From the NCBI GenBank assembly GCA_030765045.1, contig CM060963.1, positions 118,605,735-118,669,734 of the forward strand: a stretch of DNA of 64,000 nucleotides. Reading direction: 5' to 3'. The stretch's first letter is position 1. The number at the start of each line of letters is the position of its first letter. The notes under the pieces were generated by a model. The model had not been told where the DNA came from. It did not search any database and saw only the letters and a list, made by a program, of their open reading frames with translations. This document shows, in pieces, positions 35,859 to 45,777 of the stretch. The position numbers and the translations under genes were made by a program. This DNA is from Tenodera sinensis. Taxonomy: Eukaryota > Arthropoda > Insecta > Mantodea > Mantidae.

Positions 35859-35916
35859 CTTGGTTCTAACGTTGCAACTTCTGACGACGATGTAACGAAA
35901 CTAGAAGCAATTCGAC

Positions 35917-35936
35917 GAATCCCACTTCTGACACCA
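35917..35936 (-). promoter_or_regulatory. Primer-binding site
   Basis: The minus strand reads TGGTGTCAGAAGTGGGATTC, starting two bases after the 5' LTR. TGG matches the CCA end of a tRNA; I have not assigned the tRNA. Confidence 0.7.
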
Positions 35937-35938
35937 GT

Positions 35939-36434
35939 GTGACTTTGGTTGGGTGTAAAAAGTAAAGAAGACAGATGTAGTCGGGATAAAGATACACTTT
36001 TATTTCCGTAAACAGTAACTTTTTACACTCGTTGCAACAGCAAGAAAGTCATTTCCGATTCACTCACAGCACGGCTCCAAATTCGTCACAAAACTGTCCC
36101 TTCTCCGTCGGCACGACTGCTCAACGCTTCACATACGTCTGTCCTTTCCGTAGGCACGACTACTCAACGCTTCACATACGTCTGACTGACTCTTCTGTCG
36201 CACTTTACCGCTATTTATATCTCCCAGGCACTATTCTGGAAAGTTCAGTTATGGCGGTGAAATACAAAGTAGAAGATTCCAGTAGCCTCTATCCTTTTCT
36301 CTCTTTCGGCAAGCGCCCCAACAATGCGGTCATTCTCTATCTCTTTCCTTCGGCTCCTTTGCGGTAGTGCCGACAATAATGCGATGGGTGACACTGCTGT
36401 TGTCGGCAATTAGATGCGGCGGGCGCGGTGACAC
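35939..36434 (-). repeat. 5' LTR of the non-autonomous LTR element
   Basis: 496 bp, matching the left LTR with about six substitutions and no length change. It holds two tandem copies of a motif reading, on the plus strand, CAACGCTTCACATACGTCTG (about 36122-36141 and 36164-36183). The plus-strand 111-codon frames in both LTRs are incidental. Confidence 0.85.
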
Positions 36435-36712
36435 TACTGCTCAATCTCTCAGCCCTCTTGTAGGATGATGAACTGATACTAGTCACCATGCAGATGCTAG
36501 ATAGCAGTTATGAAGAGAGTGTACAGTGAAACAACAAGGTTTGCTCATTGTTAAGTAGATCAAGTCATGGATAAGATGAAAGGTAACTATCAGGGACAAA
36601 GATGGACTGCATGGCTATGTAGAAGGAAGGAGCCAAAATAGCAGATATTCATAAAAATTCAACTGTGGTACGTAGTCAAACAGCTGCACAACAAGGTGTT
36701 GTGGATCATGGG

Positions 36713-36976
36713 CATGGGTGTTGTAAAGGCGGGGGGGGGGGCAAGGGGCGGGGCCGCGACCCCCCCCCCCCTCCCTGGAAGTTGGTCAACTTAATGTGCA
36801 ATCAATTACTGACTATTAAACTACTATTTTAAAAGATCAATTTTTATTTAGTACAAATTAATATGGTTATATGCAACAAATATAAATTTTGGCAATAAAA
36901 TAATGAATTAATATTATCTGCAAATTTCAAACATGTGCCCCCCCTCCCCCTGGAAAAATGTCTGCTGACGCTCGTG
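36713..36976. mobile_element. hAT-type MITE with G/C homopolymers
   Basis: 264 bp flanked by the perfect 8-bp duplication ATCATGGG (36705-36712, 36977-36984), the size hAT elements make. The left end CATGGGTGTTG and the reverse-complemented right end CACGAGCGTCAGCAG are partly matched; decay by transitions would explain the differences. Near the left end an 11-G run and a 12-C run face each other. A C-rich run and TGGAAAAATG sit near the right end. Confidence 0.75.
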
Positions 36977-37569
36977 ATCATGGGTTTGCTAGTGGAAGGG
37001 AAACTGTAGGGAGGTTGGGGAACAGTGAACCATGGGGAAGTGTGAACCAATTAGTAAATGTGTGTAACTATTCAGGGAAATTTAGATTTTGTGCATGTTA
37101 ACAGTTGGTAACAAAGCCCTCTTCATTTGCCTATGAATGTGTTAAGTTCCAGACAGCCATTTGATTTCAAGAGCATTTTTTCATATTTGAAGGTAAGATA
37201 CCTTTTTTCTTCTTCCTTGAGTTTATTCTTTTTTTATTTTCTTGGTGTTGAATAATTCAGTTAATTTGATATACTTTTCATATCTTAGGATTCTGGCTAT
37301 GCATATGCATATTGTCACACTCCTTGCTCTCTCACATAACCTTAAAATTACCATTTTGTCCAGAATGGCAACATGGTAAACAGTGAACCATTTCAAGTGG
37401 GGAACTGTGAACCGGTGGTTCACTGTACCCCTTGGTTATTTTCCTTCTGATTAGCAGTGAAGATGTCAAATTGAGTCCCACATACTGCATGTGACTTAAC
37501 CATAGGCCACAGTTTATTTTGCACAGGCTAATTATTTTACTTTATGTAATATGTATATGTTTCAGCATA

Positions 37570-38543
37570 CTGAATAGCTCGTAAACCTAAGAAGAAAACC
37601 TCTCGCCAGCCTGATGCAGAACTAATGAAGAGAGCTCTAGAGGATCACAGAAATGGGAATAACTCAATATAAAAGTCTGCTCAGAAATTTGGTATACCCT
37701 ACCCCACTTTTCGCAGATATGTTTTGAAATATTTGGAAAACCCTATTTCTATGAATTTTGAGCCTAACTACAGCAACTGAAAAGTTTTCAGTACCCAGCA
37801 AGAAAAGGAGCTAGGAGATTATTTGATAAAGTGTGCAAAAATGTTATGGTTTACTTCCAACACAATCTCGTCAGCTGGCATATAACTTGGCTAAGAGTAA
37901 CGGAATTCAGGTGCCAGGCAGTTGGGAACAAAATAAAAAAGCTGGTATAGATTGGTTTTATAGTTTTAAACTAAGAAATCCTACATTGACAATTAGAAAA
38001 CCAGAAGCTTGTTCGCTATCACGAGCAACATCTTTCAATAGACACAATGTAAATTTATTTTATGATAACCTCCAAGAAGTAATGGAACGAGAACCAACAT
38101 TTTCTGATGGCACTAGAATTTTCAATCTGGATGAGACCAGTACCAAAACAGTACCAGATAAACCACAAAAAAATAGTAGCAGGGAGAGGGATAAAGCAAG
38201 TGAACCAAGTCACAAGCGCAGAGAAAGGAATTCTAGTTACTACTTGCCGTATAATTTGTGCTGCTGGAAACTCATTACCTCCAGCAATGGTTTTCCCTAG
38301 AAAGAAAGTCACCGATGTAATGTCTGAAAAAGCACCATGTGGCACTTTAGCCTTAAGTGAAAAAGTGGATGGATGACTGGAGCAAACTTTGCTCATGTAA
38401 TGGCACATTTTGTCAAACACTCAGCAAGTAGCAAGGACAACCCATCATTACTCATACTCGACAACCATGAAAGCCATTTGGATCCAAAAACATTGGATTA
38501 GCTAAGGAAAATGGAGTTACCATCCTCACAATACCTCCACATA
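37570..38543 (+). pseudogene. Tigger/jerky-type transposase, N-terminal part
   Basis: DNA transposase of the pogo/Tigger type. It starts with KKKTSRQPDAELMKRALEDH and SAQKFGIPYPTFRRYV (Psq-like helix-turn-helix, about 37590-37720), then a CENP-B-type domain (LPTQSRQLAYNLAKSNGIQV, WEQNKKAGIDWFYSFKLRNP). The DDE core follows: IFNLDETSTK (first Asp, about 38120-38150) and LLILDNHESH (second Asp, about 38450-38480). It has a frameshift near 38165 and a stop near 38500. The reading resumes at 46563, the LTR element lying 35 bp before the third catalytic Asp codon region. Not functional. Confidence 0.85.
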
Positions 38544-39328
38544 TGATACCGAAATTTAGATTTCCGATCGAATGGGCTTTTGAAAAAGACACGTTTTAAT
38601 TTAATTGCCGGATATGAGATTTGCGATAAGTGTTAAGTAATAACATACATAGATAATAGAGTAGCAAGTGTTGTAAGGTGAGCAAGATATGAGTAAATGA
38701 TAGTCGTTAAATTTGTAGTATAAACACATTATTGGTTTCAAATTAACGAGTCATGACGTCATACCACATAGTTTAAATACACGTTCGAAAGTCAAGTCTA
38801 CCAACCTTAAAAGTCGCGCGATATATTTAATAAAATATAAAGTAAACATCGTTTAATCCTAAAAAGGTAATTATATATTCGAAATTCATAAAAGAACATG
38901 TTATAATAGAAAGGGACATTTCTAAATTGCGGGAAAAGGAAATAGCATTTTGGATACGAGGCTTTCTTGGATGACGTCATGACATTCAAATGGAGCGAAC
39001 GGCTTCTTAGCGTGGGTAAGAGAGAAAGCGTCAGGGCATTACTCAACCAGAGACCAGTACGGGAGGTCGTGCTGCGCGGACGCGAGTGCGATGCCTCTAC
39101 AGATACAAATATTTTCGGCATAACTCCTGAAAATATTTAAATAGGAAATAAATAATGTGCAAAGTTGTTCTTGGGTTGTCCATTACACTTACGCAAAGCC
39201 GAGATAAAGAGATTTCTTGCAGAACTAGCCGGAGCGAGCTACATCGAAGGGCAACGTCACGTCACCAACGACTTCAGCTTCAAATGGCGATCCAATAACT
39301 AGGACACAACGAAGATTATGCAGCTTCA
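38544..39328 (+). repeat. 5' LTR of the gypsy-type element
   Basis: Direct repeat of 45778-46562. It contains two palindromic TGACGTCA sites (38754-38761, 38972-38979), the consensus cAMP-response/bZIP element. The minus-strand 104-codon frame in it is incidental. Confidence 0.93.
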
Positions 39329-39331
39329 AAT

Positions 39332-39349
39332 TGGCTTCCCAACGTGTGG
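39332..39349 (+). promoter_or_regulatory. Primer-binding site of the gypsy-type element
   Basis: TGGCTTCCCAACGTGTGG, three bases after the LTR. It resembles the tRNA-Lys(1,2)-type site (TGGCGCCCAACGTGGGG) with a few differences. The tRNA assignment is tentative. Confidence 0.65.
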
Positions 39350-39532
39350 CGTCGAAAGAATGGACCAACCCCCCAAGACGACCAGATCAGCATCGAACCA
39401 GCAGACAAGAAGGTGCCCAGCGTGTCAACATCTGTGAAACGTGTAGTGAACAAGTTTAAGTGCAGTTAAAGTGAAATAGTGAAAATATTGAAAATTTTGG
39501 TGAGTAGAAAAACACATGTAAATAGCTTAGAA

Positions 39533-41515
39533 ATGGAAGACAGTGATACCGAATTTTTAGGTTTTGAAAGTCCGGAAATTGAGAAAAGTGTAAGTAGGAT
39601 GGAAGAATTTAATCAGAATGTAATTGGTAGCAGAATATGCCAAGAAGTAGAAGATCAGAACGTTAGAGAAACACCTAGAGGTAGTTCAGAAATGTTTAGT
39701 AGTAATTCAGAAAGGCCAGCATTTATGTCAGAAATAGAGAATATGTTTCAAACGATAATGAAAAAGATGAGTACAGAGTTAAGTAAAAAGATAGATGAAA
39801 ATAGTAAAGAATTAAGAACAGTGAAAAAGATGAGTACAGAGTTAAGTCAAAAGATGGATGAAACTAGTATAGAGTTAGGACAGAAATTAGAGAAGGGACA
39901 ACAGGAATTGGGAATGCAATTGGAGAATCAGAAGAGAGCTTTAGAAACCTTTAGGGAAGAAGTTAGGGAGGAAATTAATAAAGTTAGTAGTGAAGTAAAA
40001 GAAAATAGAGAACAGGTAGAACAGGTTAAGGGAGAATTAGAGACAATAAGGCAAGAAGTAAAGAATTCTGAAAAGAAATTAGGTCAACAAGTGAGTGAAA
40101 AATTAGATAAAGAAAGGGAAAAAGTAACATATAGATTAGACAAACAAAGGGAAGAAATTAGAGAAGAGTTACAGGGGTGTAAAGTTAGAATAGAAAGATC
40201 TGATGTAGAAAGTGAAAGGCAGGCTAGAAATTTGGAGGATGTTACAGACAAAATAAAAGGAGTAGTAACAGAAATTACTCAGGTAAAAGAGGCCTTAGAA
40301 AATTTGAAATTAAATGAAAATGCATGTAATCACAACAATCTTAGTAATGAAGTTGCAAGAAACGAGGCAATACCAGGTGTATCAGCTGACATTTCGATGC
40401 AAAATAGGGGTAACAGTAATTCTCATTCTGATCTCGGAAATAGCTCAGGGATAGGTGACAATTCAAATTTACATTGGCCTAACCATGTCTTAAATGAAAT
40501 GACACCTCCAGTTTTTGAAAATGAAGATTCAGATGATCCTAAAGCCTTTTTAGAAGGGTTACAAGAGTACTTCACGGTGAAACGTATACCAGAGGAGTAC
40601 AAGATGGTGATAGTAAGAAAATGCCTAAAGGGTAATGCTGCTAATTGGCTAGGCCTTTCTATGGGTAACAATAATGACTACAGGACCTTTAGAAACATCT
40701 TTTTAACCAGATATTGGGGAGCTAGTAGGCAGGCTAATATTAGAGTTGAATTAAGCAATGGAAAATTTAATCCTAGATCGGAGGAATCGATGGTAAACTA
40801 TTTTATGAGAATAGCGAGAAAATCGAAGATGTTGGACCCTCCCTTAGATGAAAAAGATCTAATAAATATAGTTACTCCACATTTTCCGGAAACGCTTCAA
40901 CACTACCTAATCATAGCCCGACCCGATAGCATTGCAGCTATGATCGAATTATTATCAGCCTTAGAAGTCAATAAGCCGAAACACGCATTTGGAAATAAAT
41001 ATGAAGAAAAAGAAACTGTAAATTCTTTCGGGCAAGGGGCACAGTATTATCAGAATAGAAGTGAGATTAGGGAAAGATATAAAGGACCAGTACCAAGGAT
41101 GGAATTATTCCGGTGGGAAAATCAAGGTAGATATAACCAGGAAGGGCGTCACCAAAATAGAAATGGTAATCAAAGGGGAAGAAATATAAGGGTGAATTAT
41201 ATGAATACAAATAGATTTGATCGAGGTAGACGGGGACGTTATTTTGGACATAGTAGAAATTCAAATGATGGGTATTGGACAAACGGAGATAATGAGTTTA
41301 GACCGAGGTCACCAAGACAGGAAGAAAGGTATTCTAATGGACGAAATTCCCCCGAAAATGCAGAAATGGTTGAGGCCATTAACACGGTCAAAAACATGGT
41401 AGGAAGTAACCCCGATTTAATGCAGGAAAACAGAAGTAACAATTTGGGAAATAGTACAGGAGCAATACATAAAAATCAGGGAAACGCCAGACCCGGTCAA
41501 ATGCGCCTTCAGTGA
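39533..41515 (+). CDS. Gag of the gypsy-type element
   Basis: 660 residues from the ATG at 39533 (the longer frame from GTG 39479 lacks an ATG). Residues about 65-262 are a highly charged coiled coil. They include two 21-residue direct repeats starting KKMSTELS (residues 77 and 98). Residues about 325-482 are a retrotransposon capsid domain: PPVFENEDSDDPKAFLEG, LKGNAANWLGL and YFMRIARKSKMLDPPLDEKD. Residues about 520-585 are Arg/Asn-rich (RGRNIR, FDRGRRGRYFG), a likely nucleic-acid-binding tail. No CCHC zinc knuckle is seen, unusual for this group. The protein would form virus-like particles in the cytoplasm. The stop TGA at 41513-41515 overlaps pol in the -1 frame. Confidence 0.9.
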   Translation: MEDSDTEFLGFESPEIEKSVSRMEEFNQNVIGSRICQEVEDQNVRETPRGSSEMFSSNSERPAFMSEIENMFQTIMKKMSTELSKKIDENSKELRTVKKMSTELSQKMDETSIELGQKLEKGQQELGMQLENQKRALETFREEVREEINKVSSEVKENREQVEQVKGELETIRQEVKNSEKKLGQQVSEKLDKEREKVTYRLDKQREEIREELQGCKVRIERSDVESERQARNLEDVTDKIKGVVTEITQVKEALENLKLNENACNHNNLSNEVARNEAIPGVSADISMQNRGNSNSHSDLGNSSGIGDNSNLHWPNHVLNEMTPPVFENEDSDDPKAFLEGLQEYFTVKRIPEEYKMVIVRKCLKGNAANWLGLSMGNNNDYRTFRNIFLTRYWGASRQANIRVELSNGKFNPRSEESMVNYFMRIARKSKMLDPPLDEKDLINIVTPHFPETLQHYLIIARPDSIAAMIELLSALEVNKPKHAFGNKYEEKETVNSFGQGAQYYQNRSEIRERYKGPVPRMELFRWENQGRYNQEGRHQNRNGNQRGRNIRVNYMNTNRFDRGRRGRYFGHSRNSNDGYWTNGDNEFRPRSPRQEERYSNGRNSPENAEMVEAINTVKNMVGSNPDLMQENRSNNLGNSTGAIHKNQGNARPGQMRLQ

Positions 41516-44500
41516 GAACTGGGTATCCTAGTAATGATTGTGATAAGTACTCGGAAATAAATAGTCCTGGAAGGCAAATGATGATACAAAAGAAAAGAGA
41601 ATGGAAAAATAGAAACGACGAAAACGAAAAAGTAGGAGATCCACCTAAAATCAAAATTGGAGTAAATGGAAAACAATACAATGCAATTATAGATACGGGA
41701 TCAAATAGCACAGTATGCTCACAAAATTTTTATAATAATTTACAAAGTAGTGGCTTTAAAGTAATGTCTTTACCAGTTAATGGGATATATTGCTCGCTAG
41801 CTGTGGGAAAACGAAAAGAGAGAGTAAAATTTCAAGCAATGATAACTATTGAAATAAATGGGAGAATACTTGGAATTTTATTTCTGATTGTAGGAAGACT
41901 TGTGACAGATATTATAATAGGTTGTGATTGTCTTTATGCCTGGGAAGCTGTGGTGAATTTTAAAAACATGATTCTAGAAATGAAAGTTGAAGATGAGACC
42001 ATTATAGTGCCTTTTGTGGAAGATAGTAGTTCAGAAACTATTGTAAGAGAAAAAGAGGAAGAAGAAATCCAAGGGGATACATTCTTTGTAGAATATGTTA
42101 AAGTAGGAGCTATGGAATTAACTGAAGTAAATGTCAAAGAGTACAGTGTCGATAATAAAGAAAATGTAGAATGGGATAAAAATGATTTCATAGACAATTT
42201 GAGGGTTTCTGATGCAACTAGGTACTATGATAGGGAGAGTAGTGAGGACTTAGAAGAATTGTTGAGGGAAAAAGTAACTCAGGCTGATCAACTAAATGAA
42301 CAACAGAGGGATAAACTGTTTGAAATATTAATCCGAAATAAAGAAGTATTCTCTGAGAAACCTGGTAAATGTAATATTTATACTCATTCGTTTGAGATGA
42401 TACCCATCAAACCTTTTACACATAAAGCGAGAGCTATCCCTAGTACAATAAGAGAAGAGGTAGATGCAGTTATAAAGTCAATGTTAGAAGATGAGGTTAT
42501 TGAAATTTCGAATTCAGAATTTGTGAATCCCCTATGTATTGTAAATAAGGCCAATGGAAAGATTAGGGTGACATTAGACGCGAGAAAACTAAATCAACAT
42601 TGTAAACCTGATAGATTTAGACCAGAAAGTGTAGAGGTAATATTGAACAAATTGCAGAAGGGCAAAATTTTTTCTACTTTAGATCTTACAGCATCTTTTT
42701 GGCAGATCCCACTTAGAGAAGATTTAAGAAAATATACAGCGTTTTTACATTCAGGAATATTATATCAGTTTCGAGTTTGCGCCTTTGGTATGAATACCAG
42801 TGGTAGTGCACTATTAAGAGCTTTGTATGAAATTTTTGGAGAAACCATAAAGAAATTTGTAGCTCAGTATGTGGATGATTTTGTGATTTTTTCAGAAAAT
42901 ATAGAGGATCATTTAAATCATATCAATTATGTGCTTAGTCAGTTAAAGAAAGCAAACATGACAATAAAACCAAGTAAAACTGCATTCTTTGTGAAACAGA
43001 CAGAATTTTTAGGTTATGTTATTTCAAATGAGGGAATTAGGCCTAATCCCGACAGAATTGAAAGCATAAATAAAATACCAGCTCCTAAAAATATAAAACA
43101 ATTGAGAAGATTTCTTGGTATTCTAAATTATCAGTCAAGATTTATCCTGGAATATGCAACCGTAGTAGCCCCATTAAGACAACTTTTGAGAAAAGATGTA
43201 AAATGGCAATGGTCATCAGTAGAACAAGAATCTTTCGAAATGGTAAAAACATTGTTTGCAGCGTCAATTTTATTGGAAAAACCTAGGGAAGATCTCCCCT
43301 ACATAATTTATACAGATGCTTCAGGACTTGGTTATGGTAGTGTCATATTACAAAAAGATGAGGAAGGAAAAGATCACCTCATTGCTGTAGCTTCAAGGGG
43401 GCTTTCAAGGACTGAATCACAGGCTTGCACTACAGAAAAAGAAATAGCAGCTATTTACTTTGCACTTGTAAAATTTAAGCAATATGTATATAACAACCCA
43501 GTAATAGTTTACACAGATCATGTTAGTTTGGCATTTATGAACTCTTGCAAACTCACAAGCACACGTATTTCTAGATATATACATGAGATCACATCCCATA
43601 ACATAGAAATCAAACACATAGCAGGAAGTCAAAATATTTTTAGTGATTTGTTATCAAGGATGAAAACCAATTATACAATACCAGATACAATTAGTGACAA
43701 CAAACATGATGTAACCATACTATATTTGAAAACCTTAGAAGGGACTCAATTAGCTAAAGAATTTCGAAATTTGGAACAATTACAGACAGAGGACGATGAA
43801 CTTAAGAAATTGAGAGAAAAAGCACAACCAATCACAGAAAATCTAAAAGATAATATAGGTATTTATGAGGGAAAAATCTATAAATTTCATGGAAGAATTG
43901 AACCTAAATGGAAAGTAATGGTACCAAAAGCTTTACAAGAGAAACTTATACTTGCTTATCACAAAACACTAGCTCATACAAGTAGTGAAAAGCTAATCAT
44001 GGTAATTAGTGACCATTTTTATATAAAACATTTGGCAAAGAAAGTGAGAAAAATATGTTCAAGCTGTGATTTATGTCAAAGGGCCAAACCATTTAATATC
44101 AAATTTGATATAGAACCTCAGACAATCATAAGAGAAGGGAAAAATGTACTAGTTACTGCTGATGCACATGGGGAGCTACCAGTAGGACAATTTGGATGTA
44201 GATATATGTTTGTTCTTCATGATGTTTTTAGTAAATTTATTAAAATTTATCCTGTTAGGAATATCAGCAGCAAAACATGTGTAGGAAAGATAATAAAAGA
44301 TTATGTGCCTAAATATGGCAAGATTCAGGCAATCTTAACAGATAATGCTACAGTTCATCGGAGCAAAATCTTTAAAGAAACCCTAGAAAATCATGAGATA
44401 AAGTTATATCATTGTTCCTCATACTTTCCATCAGGGAATCCAACAGAACGTGTCCTCCGAGATATAGGAATTTATTTACGTGTACTTACACATCATAATC

Positions 44501-44985
44501 ACAAGGATTGGGTGAAATATTGTCCATTGATAGAAAAGATTATCAATCATACCATTAATGTAACTACTGGGTTTGCACCAATAAAATTAATGTTAGGAAT
44601 TGAACCAGAACCAATATTGATCGGGGTACCAAAAACACTGAAAATTAATGACATTCAGTTAAGTGAAGAAGAAAGAGCGAAAATTGCTTTTGAACGAATC
44701 AAGAAAAAGGCAGAGAAGCGAAAATTAAAGAAAAAGAGTAGAAAACATAAATGGGAACCTAAGATAGGCGATTGGGTACTAGTTAAAGACCATAAGTTAT
44801 CAAGTGCATTGCGAGGTAGGAACAAAAGGATGGAATTGTTATATAAAGGTCCTGCAGAAATTATATCAAAATTTGGTTATCATACCTATGAATTAAAAGA
44901 TGTTAAAAATGAAAAATGTCTGGGAAGATGGCATAAACAACTCCTTCGACCATACAAGAAACCGTGTGGTGCCTTGGAACCTTGA
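41473..44985 (+). CDS. Pol of the gypsy-type element (PR-RT-RH-IN)
   Basis: The -1 frame relative to gag is open from 41473; numbering here is from 41512. Protease: AIIDTGSNS with active Asp 61. Reverse transcriptase: STLDL (Asp 391) and QYVDD (Asp 455, 456). RNase H: YTDAS (Asp 602), a Glu in TEKE near 642, YTDH (Asp 669) and SDLLSR (Asp 712). Integrase: zinc-binding His817, His822, Cys852, Cys855, then the DDE core Asp884, Asp944 and Glu979 (35 apart, in NPTERVL). The C-terminal part is basic with LYKGPAE. All expected catalytic residues are present in 1,157 uninterrupted codons. Likely made as a Gag-Pol fusion through the slippery site at 41479. Confidence 0.95.
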   Translation, partial: KSGKRQTRSNAPSVRTGYPSNDCDKYSEINSPGRQMMIQKKREWKNRNDENEKVGDPPKIKIGVNGKQYNAIIDTGSNSTVCSQNFYNNLQSSGFKVMSLPVNGIYCSLAVGKRKERVKFQAMITIEINGRILGILFLIVGRLVTDIIIGCDCLYAWEAVVNFKNMILEMKVEDETIIVPFVEDSSSETIVREKEEEEIQGDTFFVEYVKVGAMELTEVNVKEYSVDNKENVEWDKNDFIDNLRVSDATRYYDRESSEDLEELLREKVTQADQLNEQQRDKLFEILIRNKEVFSEKPGKCNIYTHSFEMIPIKPFTHKARAIPSTIREEVDAVIKSMLEDEVIEISNSEFVNPLCIVNKANGKIRVTLDARKLNQHCKPDRFRPESVEVILNKLQKGKIFSTLDLTASFWQIPLREDLRKYTAFLHSGILYQFRVCAFGMNTSGSALLRALYEIFGETIKKFVAQYVDDFVIFSENIEDHLNHINYVLSQLKKANMTIKPSKTAFFVKQTEFLGYVISNEGIRPNPDRIESINKIPAPKNIKQLRRFLGILNYQSRFILEYATVVAPLRQLLRKDVKWQWSSVEQESFEMVKTLFAASILLEKPREDLPYIIYTDASGLGYGSVILQKDEEGKDHLIAVASRGLSRTESQACTTEKEIAAIYFALVKFKQYVYNNPVIVYTDHVSLAFMNSCKLTSTRISRYIHEITSHNIEIKHIAGSQNIFSDLLSRMKTNYTIPDTISDNKHDVTILYLKTLEGTQLAKEFRNLEQLQTEDDELKKLREKAQPITENLKDNIGIYEGKIYKFHGRIEPKWKVMVPKALQEKLILAYHKTLAHTSSEKLIMVISDHFYIKHLAKKVRKICSSCDLCQRAKPFNIKFDIEPQTIIREGKNVLVTADAHGELPVGQFGCRYMFVLHDVFSKFIKIYPVRNISSKTCVGKIIKDYVPKYGKIQAILTDNATVHRSKIFKETLENHEIKLYHCSSYFPSGNPTERVLRDIGIYLRVLTHHNHKDWVKYCPLIEKIINHTINVTTGFAPIKLMLGIEPEPILIGVPKTLKINDIQLSEEERAKIAFERIKKKAEKRKLKKKSRKHKWEPKIGDWVLVKDHKLSSALRGRNKRMELLYKGPAEIISKFGYHTYELKDVKNEKCLGRWHKQLLRPYKKPCGALEP
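41479..41523 (+). promoter_or_regulatory. Predicted -1 frameshift signal gag/pol
   Basis: The heptamer G GGA AAC (41479-41485) is in the gag frame and is a known retroviral -1 slippery sequence. Six bases later CCCGGT (41492-41497) can pair with ACTGGG (41518-41523), one G-U included, forming a small stem with a 20-base loop. The only stop barrier in the pol frame (TAA 41470-41472) lies just upstream, so shifting must occur between there and 41512; the heptamer fits. Confidence 0.75.
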
Positions 44986-45777
44986 TTTAATGTAAAAGAA
45001 AAAAATTGGAAGTGTCATTTGTCTATTGGCGCCCAATCAGCTTTGAGATAAAATTTAAATGTTAGCTTACTTGAAAACCATACATTGGTCAGGTACTTAC
45101 ATATTCATGAAAAATGCAGAATGTGAATTGCTATCTACTACAAAGAGCTTAAAAATATATTGTATAGAGCTCACAATAACAGCTTCAGAAAGATTGTTAA
45201 AATGTTCATCTCCGCATAGAGAGAAAACAGAATATTTAATTTGTAAACATTTGTTAAAATATTTAGATGTATAGATAGTTATCACAGCAAGACAAAGAAA
45301 GAACTTGTCTGAAGAGTGTAATGGATTTATATAAATATATGTACATTTTAGTGCTTAAAGGATCTAGTAAAGATATGTGTTACAATAACAAAAGTGAAAA
45401 AAAAAAAAAAAAAAAAAAATCACAGTGCAAGTGATAGTGAGAGCGAAGTGAGCAAACATGAACTAAAAGAAGGAAGTAAAAAGAAAGACTCTTGAAATGT
45501 AACCTTTATATAAAAGCTTCACAGAAGAAACCATAATATATTGTAATTAGTAGTTAAGGATTAATGTTTAGTCAAGTGTACAATTGTTTGTCATGTTAAA
45601 AAGATTAATGAGAAAATGTGTTAATAACCAATTTCAAAAACAGTGTAATTGAAAATTGTATATAATGGGAGTGTTGCCGATTATTCAAAATACAGGAGTA
45701 ATTTTTAATTTTTCTTTCGGGCAAGACATTTACATTATTTTATTATAAAATAATAAAATAACATAAATGGGGGCATT
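44986..45777 (+). other. Non-coding 3' region of the gypsy-type element
   Basis: No env-like ORF. Holds a 23-A run at 45397-45419. Ends in the polypurine-like AAATGGGGGCATT (45765-45777) directly before the 3' LTR. Confidence 0.7.

Larger units (their letters stand above)
34196..36434 (-). mobile_element. Non-autonomous LTR retrotransposon
   Basis: A 2,239-bp element flanked by the 4-bp duplication TACT (34192-34195 and 36435-36438), with two 496-bp LTRs. The orientation is minus: primer-binding site next to the right LTR, purine tract next to the left LTR. The internal 1.25 kb is strikingly GC-rich for this window and holds a coiled-coil gag-like frame. No reverse transcriptase, RNase H or integrase motifs are visible, so it would need a helper element. 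LTRs differ at about six positions, so insertion was fairly recent. Confidence 0.85.

Noticed and set aside
35335..35895. 186-codon plus-strand Ser-rich ORF
   Set aside because: Antisense shadow of the repetitive coiled-coil gag-like frame.
38807..39121. 104-codon minus ORF, repeated at 46041-46355
   Set aside because: Identical because both are in the gypsy-type LTRs; no domain and opposite to transcription.
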